Shown here in pieces: positions 36,001-47,351 of a stretch of DNA of 64,000 nt; the stretch's first letter is position 1; every line of letters starts with the position of its first letter. The notes below the pieces were generated by a model. That model searched no databases. It saw nothing but the letters and a program-made list of their open reading frames with translations, and was not told the DNA's origin. This DNA comes from Diphasiastrum complanatum. Taxonomy: Eukaryota > Streptophyta > Lycopodiopsida > Lycopodiales > Lycopodiaceae. The position numbers and the translations under genes were made by a program. The stretch spans positions 16,031,019 to 16,095,018 of the forward strand of contig CM055111.1 of assembly GCA_029204225.1 (NCBI GenBank), in the 5' to 3' direction.

Positions 36001-39000
36001 TCTGTTATGGTTTAAGTTTGAATCAATTTCACCATGTATTTTGGCACCACGAAATTTTAATTTGTGCCGCATAACATTGTATTCTCTCAAAGTTTAAATA
36101 GGCTTTCCAAGTTTGTAAAGCATTATAATATAATTTATTGTAAAGATTTTAACCTTTAGTAGGCCCAAAAAGTTAGTAAATGGGACCCTAGAGGCAATTT
36201 CACATGCTACCAACTATATGTTGGAACTTTGTCAATTTTGCATGTAGAAGAGGGCGCATCTTTCCTATTGCGGAAACTTGACCAAGGCAAATCATGCCAA
36301 GAATCATTGCATGAAGAGAGAATGTGAAAACCCATGCATAGAATGTGCATGCTTGAGTCTTAGCATGTGGAGCACCTACACTGACACTTGGAAGCCATGT
36401 ACATCACATATCATTTGTTCTAATCTATAAAAGAGACCCTCCTCCTCCTAGTGGGCACACTTCATATGGAGAGGACTTTCTCACATGTGCTATTGTGTTT
36501 TGCTCTCCTGTGTGGTAAAAGTTCTTGCTCATTAATGCTAGTGTTATGCTATCCATAGATTAATGATGCTAGAATGCACCCTATAGCATACACTATCATT
36601 CTAGTTTATGTAGCAAGTTTCCTTCATGAGTATTATGTAATTTTTTTGTTCACATCCTCTTCATCTTCTTCGTTGTCCACCATAGCTGGGCAGATCCAAT
36701 CGCTTCATAAATATGATCAATTCATTGCATGTCAACAAATCTACAATTTGCTAGCAATTTACTTTTGCATGTGCAAGTATTAGTCCATGCATGTTGCATG
36801 CATGTCTCCTGATTTTTTCAAATTGCTTGCATGTTGAATGCATGTTGTTAGTTTTGAGCTATTTTGAGTTGCAGAAGACCATCAAGGATTCCGAAGATTG
36901 GTAAACCTTGATTCAAAGATCCTAGCTATCTCTGTTCTCAGTTTATAACAGTGGTATCAGAGCTATGGCTTCTACATCTACTTTTCAAGCAAAGATAGTG
37001 AGCCTAGATGGATCTAACTATCCTGCATGCAGATCAAAGACTCGACTGATTCTGGAAGTTGAGAAGTTGTGGCCTTATGTTGATGGGACCATTCCCAAAC
37101 TACGTGTACCTGATGTAATAAATACAGGAGCTTATGAAAAAGATTCGAAAAATCTTCAAGCCTAGTTGCATACAGATTCAAAAGATAAAGTAATTATTTC
37201 CCATATCGTTTCGGAGGATATCTTTCTCATTGTTGTCGATTTTGCTACAACAAAGGAGGTGTGGGATGAACTTGCTAGAAGATTTGAGTCTAAATCAAAA
37301 ACTCAAATATTATATCTTTTTGAGCAGCTCACTAGTATAAAATGGGATGGAATTCCAAACTGTGATACTTTTCTTTTCAAATTACAATCTTTGTTTAGTG
37401 CTCTACAAAGTGCAGGTAGAATTAACTCCCAAGGAGGAAAAACTCACGTACCTGCTACGAGTACTACCACCATCCTACATCTACATGCGACCTATTCTTA
37501 CAAGAAAATCCTTTGAAGATGCCATTCAGAGCCTTCGAGAGGAGTATCTCATGCGGCAAGGAAGTTCACCTTCTTAAGGAGGAGCCAAAGCTTTATATGC
37601 GAAGAAAGGAAAGGGCAAGGCAAAAGGACACGAAAACCAGTTTCAAGCTACTAGCATGCAAGATCCAAACAATAAATATTCCAAAGGGGAATCATTTGAG
37701 CCTAAGTCAAAAAAAAACTTTTTGCAACTATGGTAAAAAGCTCGGACATACTCTTGATAAATGTTGGGCTAATCCTAGAGTAGCTTGTAGACACTGTGGT
37801 AAAACATGTCATTCATCTTTCAAATGTTATTCTAAGCCTAGCAATAGTAAAGCCAATGTTTATCAAGAGGAGCAACCATCTTCTAGCCCTAGCAAAGAAG
37901 AGAATGTTCAAGCTACTTTTTTTTGTGTAGAAGATTGTTTTAAAATCTACTAATAATACATCCAAAGTTGTGATAGATTCTGGAGCTATTGCTTATATCA
38001 TCTCTAAAAGAGCTATGTTGTCTAGTTATTCTCCTTGTTACACTCAAAGATATGTCATTTTAGGAGATGGTAGTCAACATGATATTTCTGGAATAGGAAA
38101 CTTGAGTTTACTCACTAGTGGAGGTTCTAAAGTTCTTCGAAATGTATTGCATGTACCATCCATGCAAAAGGATTTATTGTCAGTAGCCCGCATGACAAAT
38201 GTGGGCATCAAAGTTTTGTTTCTTGACAATTATTGCAGACTAATGGACATAAAAAGTGGAAGGCAGCTTGCAACAGGCTTACGGAGGGAGAACTTGTATC
38301 ATGCAAAGGTTCTTATTGCATCAGCCATGCAAGACAAGATGCATGCATTATGGCATGCTAGGCTCTATCACAAAGTATTCTTGATGCAGCAAAAAGGAAG
38401 TTGTTTGAAGGGGCTAATCTTGACATCAATATTCCTACCTTATATCATCCATGTGACTCTTGCATGTTGGGCAAGATGAATTGCTCTCCATTCAATAAGG
38501 AGGGTTATAAAGCTAAGGAGCTTCTTAAATTAGTTCACTCATATGTTTGTGGACCTTTGCATGTTGATTCTATTGGTGGTGCACGTTATTTTGTCACATT
38601 CATTGACTATTTTAGTCGATGAGCAATGGTTTATTTTATTGCTACAACTGTGTACACCCCTTAGCATAATGGTGTTGCAAAACGGCAGAATCGAACTCTT
38701 CTTGAGGCAGCACGTTGCATGATGATTCATGCAAAGTTACTTGCTAAATTTTGGACGGAAACAATTAATACTGCCAATTACTTGTAGAATCATTCTTTAC
38801 AATCTCTAGATAAGGAGAAAACTCCTGAAGAATGTTGGACTGGGAAAAAGCCCAAGTTATTGCATATTAAAAATTTTGGATGTCTAGCATATTTATTTGT
38901 TCCTAAAATTAAACGCAATAATCTAGATGATATTTCTATACCAGGATTTCTAGTTGGATATAATGTTATCTCAAATTATCATAGAATTTATGTTCCAACT

Positions 39001-42000
39001 ACAGACATCAAGTTTGGAAGCTGCAGCCTTTACCACTAGGAAGAAAGGACATAGATTGCAAATGGCTCTACAAGTTGAAGTTTTCACCCGAAGGTGATAT
39101 CACACGCTTCAAGTGTAGCTAAAGGTTATTCTCAAAAATTTGGAGTTGATTATTTTGATACTTTTTCCCCTGTTGTAAAGCAAACTTAGTTGCTTTGGCC
39201 GCTTATTATGATTTGGAGATGCATCAGATAGATGAGAAAACAACATATTTATATGGCATACTGGACGAATCTATTTTTATGAAGCAACCATTAGGCTATG
39301 TGAGTAGACATCATCCTAGTTGGGTTTGCTTGCTTTTAAAAAGTATATGGTTTAAAGCAATCTGCTAGGCAATGGAATAAAAAGATAGATCAAGTCCTTA
39401 GAGCATTGGAGCTCATACCATTCATTCCTGATGGTAATGTTTATTTTAAAAGGTGAATGAGTATTATGTATTATTGATAGTCTATGTTGATGATTCATTG
39501 TTGATAGGAAATTTCTACTCCTTATCATCAATCATTGTAAGAAGCTAATTGGCTCTATCTTTGATGTTTCGGACCTTGGAGAGGCAAAGTTTTGCCTTGG
39601 AATTCAAATTCACCATGACAGAATAAAAGGCACTATTGCACTTCATCAACAACATTATATTTTGAAGATCCTGAAGGACTACAATATGCTAGAGTGCAAA
39701 GGCAAAGACATTCCCATGTTATTTGGAGTAAAATTATCCAAGGTAGATGGAGCGAAGATTGAAGAGGAACATGAAGAAATGTCCAAGATTCCTTATCACA
39801 ACTTGATTGGATCTTTAATGTATCTCACTACTTGGACGCGACCTGATATTGCATGTGCGTTTCATACTCTTAGTCAATTTGCTCCTAACCCTGGTGTTAT
39901 TCAATGCAAGCATGCTAAATATGTTTTACAATATTTGAAAGCTACTTTTGATTATGGACTTGTTTTCTCAAAGCAAGGTGGTCTATCACTTGCTTCATAC
40001 AGTGATGCTAGTTGGGCTTCTAATGTGGATAATTATAAAAGCATTACAGGAGGATGTGGTATACTTTCAGGGGCAGCCGTCACATGGATATGCAAGAAGC
40101 AATCTTTCGTTGCTCAATCCTCTTGCGAGGCAGAATACATTGCAGCCTCAAGAGTTTCTAATGAAATAGTTTGGCTGCAATTCATACTTGAACATCTACA
40201 TCAACTTATTGAAGGCCCGAGTTCTTTATTTATGGACAACACTTCTGCTAGTATACTTTCAAAAGACGCTGTATTTTATGGGAGGACCAAACATATACAT
40301 ATAAAATATCATCATTTGAGAGATCTAATCAAGAAAAAGATAATCTCCCCTATCTTCATTGACTCAAGTAACATGGTTGCGGATATTCTTACAAAGCCAC
40401 TCCATGCAAAATTATTTCATCGTCATTGGAAGAAGCTTGGAGTATGTAAAATTGACCAAACTTAGGAGGGAGCCTGTTATGGTTTAAGTTTGGATCAATT
40501 TCACCACGTATTTTGGTGCCACGCAATATTAGTTTGCACCACGTAACATTGTATTCTCTCAAAGTTTAAATAGGCTTTCCAGGTTTGTAAAACATTATAC
40601 TTCTTCAAGAGGAGCAAACAAGGATCAAATTTGGTGGGCAAGAAGATCAAGGTTTATTTGCAAAAAGCAAAAGTATTTAAGGCAAGTGGAAAGGGAAGCC
40701 TTCTTCCAACACTTCCAAAGGTGATCAAAAATCTAAAGAAGCTCAAGATCAAGGACAAGGATCCAAGAAGAAGGGTAAGTGCCACTATTGCAAGAGATTT
40801 GGGCATCACATTAGAGAATGTAGGAAGAGGCTTGCAAAGGAAAAAGAAAGAGGTAACGATACAAGTACAACAATCATTACTTTGGAGCAATAATTTGAAG
40901 AAAATGATGATCTTTTCAATAATGATTATGCTTTTGTCACTAATAATCTCATCTCTCCTCAAGATGAGATTTCTACCACTTCAACCCTTGCTGGTTTTTC
41001 AGCCAAAAGAAACTCATCTTTAGCTTTACAAGTTGCTGTTTTTTCATCTTTTGAATGGGTGATTGATAGCAGTGCCACACATCATATGACTTATCACAAA
41101 GAGGTCTTCACAAAGCTTGTGAAAGTGCATGATGGAAGCAAAGTTCAAGGTGTTGTGATAACACCTCTTATCCTATCAAAGGTATTGAAGGGATCGTCAT
41201 TATCTTACCCAATGGTGAGGCGAAGTACACTCACAATGTACTTTATGTTCCAGGAATCAAGAAGAATCTCATATCGGTCTCTACTATTATGAACCAAGGC
41301 TTGGTTGTGGAGTTCAAAGAAGACAAATGTCTTATCAAAGACCCAACGAGATCTCTCATGATCATTGCTTCAGGAACATTGCATGGTGGATTGTTTCTTA
41401 TGGATACCTATGAGCGAAGGGCTTCATCATTTTGTCTTATTGCATCAAGTTCACATTCTTTGGAGTTGGTTGAATTATGGCATGCTAGATATGGACATCT
41501 CAACTTTGCTAGCTTGAAGATATTGAAGAGATTCAAAATGGTTGAAGACATTCCTAATATTGAGCATCCCGAATGACATGTATACGAAGTATGCACACTT
41601 GAAAAATTTCAAAGGCAAGCTTTTCCAATTGATGAAACTATTCGAGTTGGTGGCAAGTTCGATTTGGTTCATAGTGATGTGTGTGGTCCAATGAGGACCG
41701 AATCCATTGGAAGGTGTAAGTACTTTGTTACTTTTATTGATGACCTTTCTAGATTTACATGGATTTATCCTATGAAGGCAAAATCTGAAGTATTTCAACG
41801 CTTTAAGGATTTTCTAGCAATGATAGAAAATCAATTTGGGCACTCTTTGAAGATCCTACGCACTGATCGAGGAGGGGAATATATCAAGAATACGTTCGGT
41901 ATCAAGCAAAGGTATCCAACGTCAAATGACAACTCCTTACACACCTCAACAAAATGGTGTTGCCGAAAGGAAGAATCGCACTATTATGGATATGGCTCGA

Positions 42001-45000
42001 TGCATGCTCAAGGCAAAGGGCCTACCTCATAAGTTTTGGGCGGAAGTGGTCATAACAGCCACATACATTAGCAATCGGTGTCCTACTAAGGCCTTGAAGG
42101 TATTGACTCCATATGAAGTTTGGTATGGTGAGAAGCCCAAGGTTTCTCACTTTCGCATCTTTGGTTGCACGGCTTATTCTTTCATTCCCAATAAGCTTCA
42201 ATCCAAACTTGATGATAAAGGAGTTAAGTGCATCTTTGTTGGCTATAGTAGTGAAAGCAAGGGCTATAGGTTGTTCAATTTGGATACTAATAAAATCATA
42301 GTGAGTCGTGATGTTTATTTTGATGAAAAGGCCTCCTATGATGTTGTGCCCACTCATGTATGAAAGGGAACTGCCCCCATGATGAATATGTTGAAGTATT
42401 TCCAGATTTGGTGTAACCATCTAATCCGGAAAAGGACTCGACTACCATCAACTTCTAGTGGACAGCCCATTGCTTCTTCAAATTTTCAGGCCATAGTTCA
42501 TCAAGAAGAACCTATCTATTGTGAAGAGCAGCCTATTGAAAACTCTGGACAACAAGGTCCAAGTTCTAAACACTTTGGACAGCAAAGTGTTGACAAAGGT
42601 AAGGCTGTTGGATAGCCCAAACCAGTCCCTAAATGGTTGTTGCAGACTTTGCAGGATAGCAAAGTGCATCATTTCCATGCAGGGAAGACTCGTGCCTCTA
42701 CTAAATCAGTAAAATTTGCTGATTTTTCTGATTTTGCTCTTACTTCTATTGAGGATGGTGTAGTAGAACCTGTTTTTTATGAGTAGGCCAAAGGAGTAAA
42801 ATGTTGGGAGGATACGATGCAAGAGGAGTATGACTCACTCATGAAGAACCACATGGGTTCTTGTAGATCTTCCACATGGGACTGGAATTTTCATCTCTCA
42901 ACAACGATACATGTTGAAGCAATGTTCTTTTTTCAAGTCACCGCAACATGTGATGGATGCATTAGTGAAAAGTTTCATGCGAAATCTTTTCAATTTGATG
43001 TTTTGGCAAAGGCTGAAAAATTCGAACTCTTTTCAGAACTGTATTGTACTAATCGAGGAGGGAGTCAACATGTGTCAATCAATACTTTTGTTCAAAGTGT
43101 TAAGGGCGAACATTTGTTTGGAGAGAATTTTTCATTACATCTCATGCCTCTTTGAGGGACAGCTTGATAATGCCATCGTTAATGCATCTCTTGATAATTA
43201 GCCAAATTTTTATGATGAAGACGTTGGACAGCAGGTTCAGTCATCTTCTTTTGATCATTTACAGTCCATTTTACATCACGAGCAGTCCATTATGTTTCAG
43301 TCCATGACGGGAACACTTTGGGCAGCAAAGTGTTGAGCAGCCCATAACAGTTCCTTGCCGGCTATTGGAGACTTTGGAGGACAACAAAAAAATGTCTTAC
43401 TACAAAGAGAAGGCATGTGTCTCTTTAAAATCAGTACATCTTATTGATTTTTTGGTTCTACAATTACTCTTCATCATGATGTTGGTACATTGCCTATTCT
43501 ATGTGAGCAAGTCATTGGGGTTTAGCAGGACGTGATGCCAAAAGAGTTTGGTACTCTTTTTTATTGTCCTTATAGTAAGAAGTTTTTTCGAATGATGTGG
43601 GAGCCTATGATGGATTACCAATCCATGTTTTGACTTATTGTCGAGTTTATGTTGGTTCCCTACTTCGGATGGAGCATGCAAATCCTCACCCTTCAACTTG
43701 ATGCTTCATTATTACGAATTCTTTTCCTTTTATATGTTGGACATGATTGGGGATGAGATTTCGACTACTTCAGTGTGAAGTTTATTTGGCAACATGAAGT
43801 TCGGACAACAAGTTGCATTTTTCTCTTTCGAGAAGTTACTTCATGTTACATTATGCATTTCCATTTAAGGAGAGTGTTGGAATGTAAATGTAATTGCTTA
43901 GAGAACCATAGGTTACTTTGATCCAAAAGGTCAAGAGTTGTGTAACCATGGTTTATTTATCTCCATTAGGCCTACTAAACTTAGAGTTAGCTAATTCTTA
44001 ACTTAGTAGGGACTTGTGGGTCCACTAGGCCTAATTGTGACAATATGTACCCCAACTTGACATTTGAAGGTACCTTATTCTTTTTATGTAACTTATAGAA
44101 GTTAGATAGTCATGAAGGGAGCTAGATAATTATTTTGGAAGACTATGTATATGTGTGCATCTCCTTTGTATTCAACAATTGTAAGCATCATTACTATTCT
44201 CTTTCAGGTCCACGAGTTTCTATAGGAGGGCAACCAGCCATCTCTCTCTTTCTCTCAAAAATGCTTTGTGTGATTGAATAGTTAAAATCCTGGATCCTTT
44301 GGCTTCTATTTCCTACAGCATGTATTTCAACTTTTGCATGTTACAAAATTCTAACATATAATAGAGTTTCACGATTTGATATTTTCTATGGCCATGAGAC
44401 TTGATCTTCTAAGAATGACAAAACACAAAGGGCGTGAATCTACTCTCTTCCCAAATCCATCTCAATCCATAGTTGTTTGCATCTCTTGCTCTCATCCAAA
44501 GACAATTACTAGTGTTTGATAATATAGCCTCTTTCAGTCCATGTATATCGTCAAACCTTAGTGGAATGTGTTCTTTCTTAACTTTAGAGACTATGGTTCT
44601 TATTGAATAAACTTCATCAGCTCCAAGCTCCTTGAACAACCTATGAAGATGCCAGATGTCTTGATGTTTGACTCTAAGGAATTCTTAAGTACACGTACTC
44701 AATAATATCAATAGTCTTTGCAAAAAAATTATCTAAAGGCATGTATAGTTATCCTTGATGCTTTGATCATCTTCTTGTGAGTCATGACATCTATGAACTA
44801 TACTTGGACTACGTGAAAAATGAAAAGAACTTATTCTTCCATGCCCTATATATTACAAGATCTTGGCAAAGAATGTTGACTTCTTTTTACTCGTGTATTG
44901 TTTTCATCAGATACCCAAACAAGCAAAGGACTTTATAGTTGAGGGAAATCAATGTGAGGTCAAGGAGCTAAATTTAGACTTGAATAGTTTACAGGACGAC

Positions 45001-46925
45001 TTGCAAAAGGTATATTTCTTCATAAACATATAAAAAACACATCCTACTTTCTTATACAAATGGAAAGACATGCCCAAAGAAAACCTCCAATCAAGGGCTT
45101 GTAGAGTGACTAGTTAAGCACAGACTCTGTCTCAACCAAGGTATCATGAATAATTTCTAGTTGTACTCCTTCACAATACAAGGATACCCCTACCTTGAGG
45201 CCGTGTTCATTTGCATCATCATCGATATTATCCAATTTACTAGCGTTTCTTTTTTAAGAATCATTTCTATAGTCCTAGTAGTCCTTTATAATAACTCTTT
45301 TACAAGATGCTTAGTGCTCCAATATAATGCCAATCTTTCCTCAATTTATTTGCACAAAATTGAAAATGGGTTCTCTCTTTCTCAATTGGATTCTCAAAAT
45401 TTCCTTGGAAGTAAGTAGTTATGTAAATTAAAAATAAATTTTAATGCTCGTTACACTATCCAAAGATTAATTTAACATGATTAGACACTTATAATGAGAC
45501 AATTGCACAATTAGTACCTGCACATCCATATTCTTTCTTCCATCCACGATGACTTGCTTTTCGGATAATTGAACAGCTTTACGCTTCATTTTCACTTCGC
45601 GGGGTTTTTTCTGCAAAGCAGGATCTTCTTGCAAGGCCTAATGCATTAAAATATATCACAAAGAGCAAGCTATAATAATTAGCTTAACATGTTTGAAATG
45701 ATGAAATATATGTGTCAAAAAAAAATTGCGATGACTTGACTTTCTCCTTGTTTAAAAAGACCACGATTCAAAGTCCATATTTTCACAAGTTTCTATGTAA
45801 AACTTGGTGAAAAAACATCTATCTTTTTGTAAGCTCATGTAATACACTTCACAAGTTCAAAAGAAGAGGTTAGTGATATCACTCATTGAAGTTAACAATA
45901 AAGTGTAAACAAGACATAAGAAAATGAAAAACCTCATCAATACCCAAGCATAAAGTGTTATTTGCGTTATGAGATAATCGAAATTATTGTGGGTAGACCT
46001 AGAACCTGGAGCTGAGCTCCTTAACACCTAATTGAGCTGATAAGCAGTAAGTACTAATAGCAAAATTCTAAAAGAACTCTAAAGAACTGAGCTAGAATGC
46101 TCAAGAGTGTTCAAGCTTGAAGAAGTTATAACACTCCAATTCAGAACCTAAAAAGAGAAGCATGTGAACCTTATGCAGCAACTAAAAACAATCAGAGAAT
46201 GGAGTGCATAGGAAAACCAGAAGCTAAGTAGGCTTCTTAGCTCTCGACTTTTATTATCAAACATTATATCTTCATTAGACGAAAAGCTGAAATAGCACAG
46301 ATAAACCTTGTAGGGTCTAGATATTCAAACTTGTTTCTTGGTACGCTACATCAGTAACCTTCACAACGTAGTAAACAGAAATAAATACAGAATCAGATTA
46401 CAAAAGCATACATAAAAGTGACTAAGGCAAAAGAATCTATAAAACAAACAAGTAACTGGTCCATGTCTAGTTGAATTTGTTAATGTAAAAAAGTGAAATG
46501 TAGAAGGAATTCAAGGGTAGTGGAATAAACTCAACAATTTTCTTTCTGTTCGAGAGTAATATTCAGGAAGACTAGGTAAACAGCTTTTTTATACTTTTAT
46601 GCATTTAATTTACTTAAGTACAAACAATGTTACAAATTTGAAATCTCTGTAGTACCTAATGATTAATGCATGATGACAACACAGACTAATGGCTATGGAC
46701 GGCACCATACAAATTGGGTTTCACAAACTTCAAAAACAATCCGAGCATCTAAAATTGAAAGGACAAGAGCAGGCTTTATATGGCACTCACCTTGTTTCTG
46801 TGAAATGTTGGCCCTCGAAAAACATGTGGATCAAACATCAAATTCACGGATCCTGCAGGAGGCAGCAGGGCCTTTGTCATCGTTGCATTTGCAGCAACTC
46901 TGCCTAATCCGGATCTGTAAGGCAT
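29593..46925 (-). CDS. RSP3: Radial spoke protein 3 (RSP3/RSPH3), eight-exon gene, apparently intact
   Basis: Structural stalk protein of the axonemal radial spoke, which links doublet microtubules to the central pair and anchors spoke proteins. Exons (minus strand): 46791-46925, 45518-45637, 34484-34618, 33101-33235, 32561-32704, 32102-32206, 30119-30208, 29593-30030. All introns are GT-AG and phase 0, giving about 433 residues with a TAA stop. The order of motifs follows RSP3 as I remember it from Chlamydomonas and animals: NLMFDPHVFRGPTF, VDGRKNMDVQTD, FLDRPATPLFIPQK, the AKAP-type amphipathic helix LLEVLVGRTLEQ, AELVATQRME with a charged coiled coil, then AGYFYDP. Family members are about 500 residues in Chlamydomonas, so this is somewhat short. 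Being intact in a transposon-rich window suggests selection. Expression would be expected only in the male gametophyte or sperm. Confidence 0.93.
30119..30208 (-). CDS. RSP3: RSP3 exon 7 (residues 259-288)
   Basis: 90 nt. VETMFLPFLEEKMLEELEKI, matching VETAFMPWLKEQ in the algal protein; this is close to the second amphipathic region reported to bind Dpy-30-type spoke proteins. Acceptor TTCAG|GTG, donor CTG|GTAACT. Confidence 0.9.
32102..32206 (-). CDS. RSP3: RSP3 exon 6 (residues 224-258)
   Basis: 105 nt. TCAREYLKKMVDSVHAYLQS then AGYFYDPVERE, aligning with the family segment that ends SGYIYDPVMREVE. Acceptor CTGCAG|ATT, donor GAGAG|GTACG. Confidence 0.92.
32561..32704 (-). CDS. RSP3: RSP3 exon 5, coiled coil (residues 176-223)
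   Basis: 144 nt. DHFEKIRAAELVATQRME followed by a Lys/Arg/Glu-rich helix ending QLKEK. The AELVATQRME block is identical to what I recall of Chlamydomonas RSP3. Acceptor TTACAG|GAT, donor AAAG|GTTGG. Confidence 0.95.
33101..33235 (-). CDS. RSP3: RSP3 exon 4 with AKAP helix (residues 131-175)
   Basis: 135 nt. IEEGDLFNFEEEVEPLLEVL followed by VGRTLEQAWMEVMEE. The run from about residue 143 to 171 is the amphipathic helix that in algal RSP3 binds RIIa dimerisation/docking domains (A-kinase anchoring activity). Hydrophobic spacing (L, V, L, W, V, L) is kept. Acceptor GTAG|ATA, donor CAG|GTACAT. Confidence 0.95.
34484..34618 (-). CDS. RSP3: RSP3 exon 3 (residues 86-130)
   Basis: 135 nt. Encodes TDEYLEELVEE, then VDTQTDPFLDRPATPLFIPQ, the most recognisable RSP3 signature, ending in VGTQ. 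It holds one full TQT site (residues 104-106) and half of another at the exon end. The acceptor is ACAG|ACAGAC and the donor CAG|GTTTTT. It lies about 10.9 kb from exon 2 because of Copia insertions in the intron. Confidence 0.95.
36003..36950 (+). repeat. Copia 5' LTR (948 bp)
   Basis: TGTTATGGTTTAAG at 36003 to TTTATAACA at 36950; the first about 125 bp recur at 40475-40599. Confidence 0.92.
36952..36963 (+). promoter_or_regulatory. Primer-binding site
   Basis: TGGTATCAGAGC following the LTR end by one base. Confidence 0.92.
40475..40599 (+). repeat. Truncated Copia 3' LTR
   Basis: Follows the tract TTAGGAGGGAGCC; matches the first 125 bp of the LTR at 36003, then changes to the neighbouring element. 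Confidence 0.88.
40600..44317 (+). mobile_element. Second Copia retrotransposon in RSP3 intron 2, 5' end missing
   Basis: Zinc knuckle CHYCKRFGHHIREC (about 40780), protease (WVIDSSATHHMTY about 41050), GAG-pre-integrase (ELWHARYGHLNF about 41470), integrase (DVCGPMRTESIG, RTDRGGEYIK, TPQQNGVAERKN; about 41660-42360), a linker and the beginning of reverse transcriptase (MQEEYDSLMKN about 42817). Most of reverse transcriptase and RNase H is lost or unrecognisable. 3' LTR 43875-44317 after TTTAAGGAGAG. Confidence 0.9.
43875..44317 (+). repeat. Copia 3' LTR (443 bp)
   Basis: TGTTGGAATGTAAATG at 43875 to TTTCCTACA at 44317; preceded by a polypurine tract. Confidence 0.82.
44911..45009 (+). other. 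Candidate plus-strand exon of unknown origin, within RSP3 intron 2
   Basis: A 99-nt open stretch bounded by TTTTCATCAG and AAAAG|GTATAT, with acceptor and donor consensus. It reads IPKQAKDFIVEGNQCEVKEL and continues in a Leu/Asp-rich helix ending LQK. No partner exon was found and no family is recognised. It may be a relic of another gene or chance. Confidence 0.25.
45518..45637 (-). CDS. RSP3: RSP3 exon 2 (residues 46-85)
   Basis: 120 nt, acceptor TTAG|GCC and donor CAG|GTAC. A lysine-rich stretch is followed by VDGRKNMDVQ, matching the VDGRQHMDIQ segment of algal RSP3. The terminal VQ joins the next exon to form a VQTD motif, one of the TQT-like sites where the LC8 light chain binds RSP3 in Chlamydomonas. 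Confidence 0.9.
45638..46790 (-). other. RSP3 intron 1 with degraded LTR fragment
   Basis: Around 45990-46150 the minus strand resembles part of the Copia LTR at 20598-21760 (shared segments such as TACTGCTTATCAG and AACACTCCTGAG-like sequence). No coding domain is visible. The intron otherwise looks like ordinary AT-rich sequence. Confidence 0.5.
46791..46925 (-). CDS. RSP3: RSP3 exon 1 (residues 1-45, start codon)
   Basis: Begins at ATG 46925-46923 with MPYRSGLGR and carries the conserved N-terminal signature NLMFDPHVFRGPTF (Chlamydomonas version NIMFDRRVVRGNTY), part of the axoneme-binding region. The donor is AAG|GTGAG at 46791/46790. The frame stays open upstream through a microsatellite but shows no earlier in-frame ATG that I found, so this start is the simplest. 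The exon is GC-rich compared with the rest of the gene. Confidence 0.88.
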
Positions 46926-47063
46926 TGGCGCCCTGGGGTGGCCGTTTTGAGCACCAAGGTGCCGCGAATTCCTTGAAGTCGGATATGAAGACCGGCTGCC
47001 TCGCGGCCCATCGTTTGTTTCGTCCCGCGCCAGGATGATCCTCCCTCGCTCGCTCTCTTGCTC

Positions 47064-47082
47064 TGTGTGTGTGTGTGTGTGT

Positions 47083-47123
<41 letters not shown>
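47064..47123. repeat. Compound (TG)n(CT)n microsatellite upstream of RSP3
   Basis: About 11 TG units followed by about 18 CT units. On the RSP3 strand it reads (AG)n(CA)n and sits about 140 bp before the start codon, so it falls in the probable 5' leader or core promoter. GA-rich tracts are common at plant transcription starts; a regulatory role here is inference. Confidence 0.95.
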
Positions 47124-47125
<2 letters not shown>

Positions 47126-47351
47126 CGTTTTGTTCGTTGGTGTTGGCGTGCTTTCACTTGAACACGAATGAGAAGGCGCGCGCATCCCAATTCATGTTCC
47201 CGTGTGGCTACACTCTAATCTGCAGACCAGAGCGAAATGGGAAATTTTTTTATCGAGAAGAGTAAGAAGGGGGCAAGCGGAAGCCAAAAAGAAGACAACC
47301 CTTTTTTCCAACATTAGCCTTGTGTTGAGGTGATTGCATTGTGGAGGATGT

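Larger units (their letters stand above)
36003..40599 (+). mobile_element. Copia retrotransposon inside RSP3 intron 2, nearly full length
   Basis: 5' LTR 36003-36950, primer-binding site 36952-36963, gag from 36965 (MASTSTFQAKIVSLDGSNYP), zinc knuckle near 37730-37830, protease (VIDSGAIAYI), integrase pieces (38350-38900), reverse transcriptase pieces (39030-39600), RNase H (39662-40465, RTKHIHIKYHHLRD), 3' LTR beginning 40475 and cut at about 40599 by the next element. Broken at many points; opposite in strand to RSP3. Confidence 0.93.
34619..45517 (-). other. RSP3 intron 2, 10.9 kb, expanded by two Copia elements
   Basis: The intron runs between CAG|GTAC at its 5' end and TACAG at its 3' end on the minus strand. 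Positions 36003-44317 are two adjoining Copia fossils on the opposite strand, so about 8.3 kb of the intron is retrotransposon. The remaining roughly 2.6 kb (34619-36002 and 44318-45517) shows no clear gene apart from a weak candidate exon at 44911-45009. Confidence 0.85.

Noticed and set aside
46831-47190. Minus-strand frame with RERERE/THTHTH repeats overlapping the RSP3 start.
   Set aside because: It is the microsatellite read in frame; the real RSP3 exon 1 is in a different frame with the family signature.
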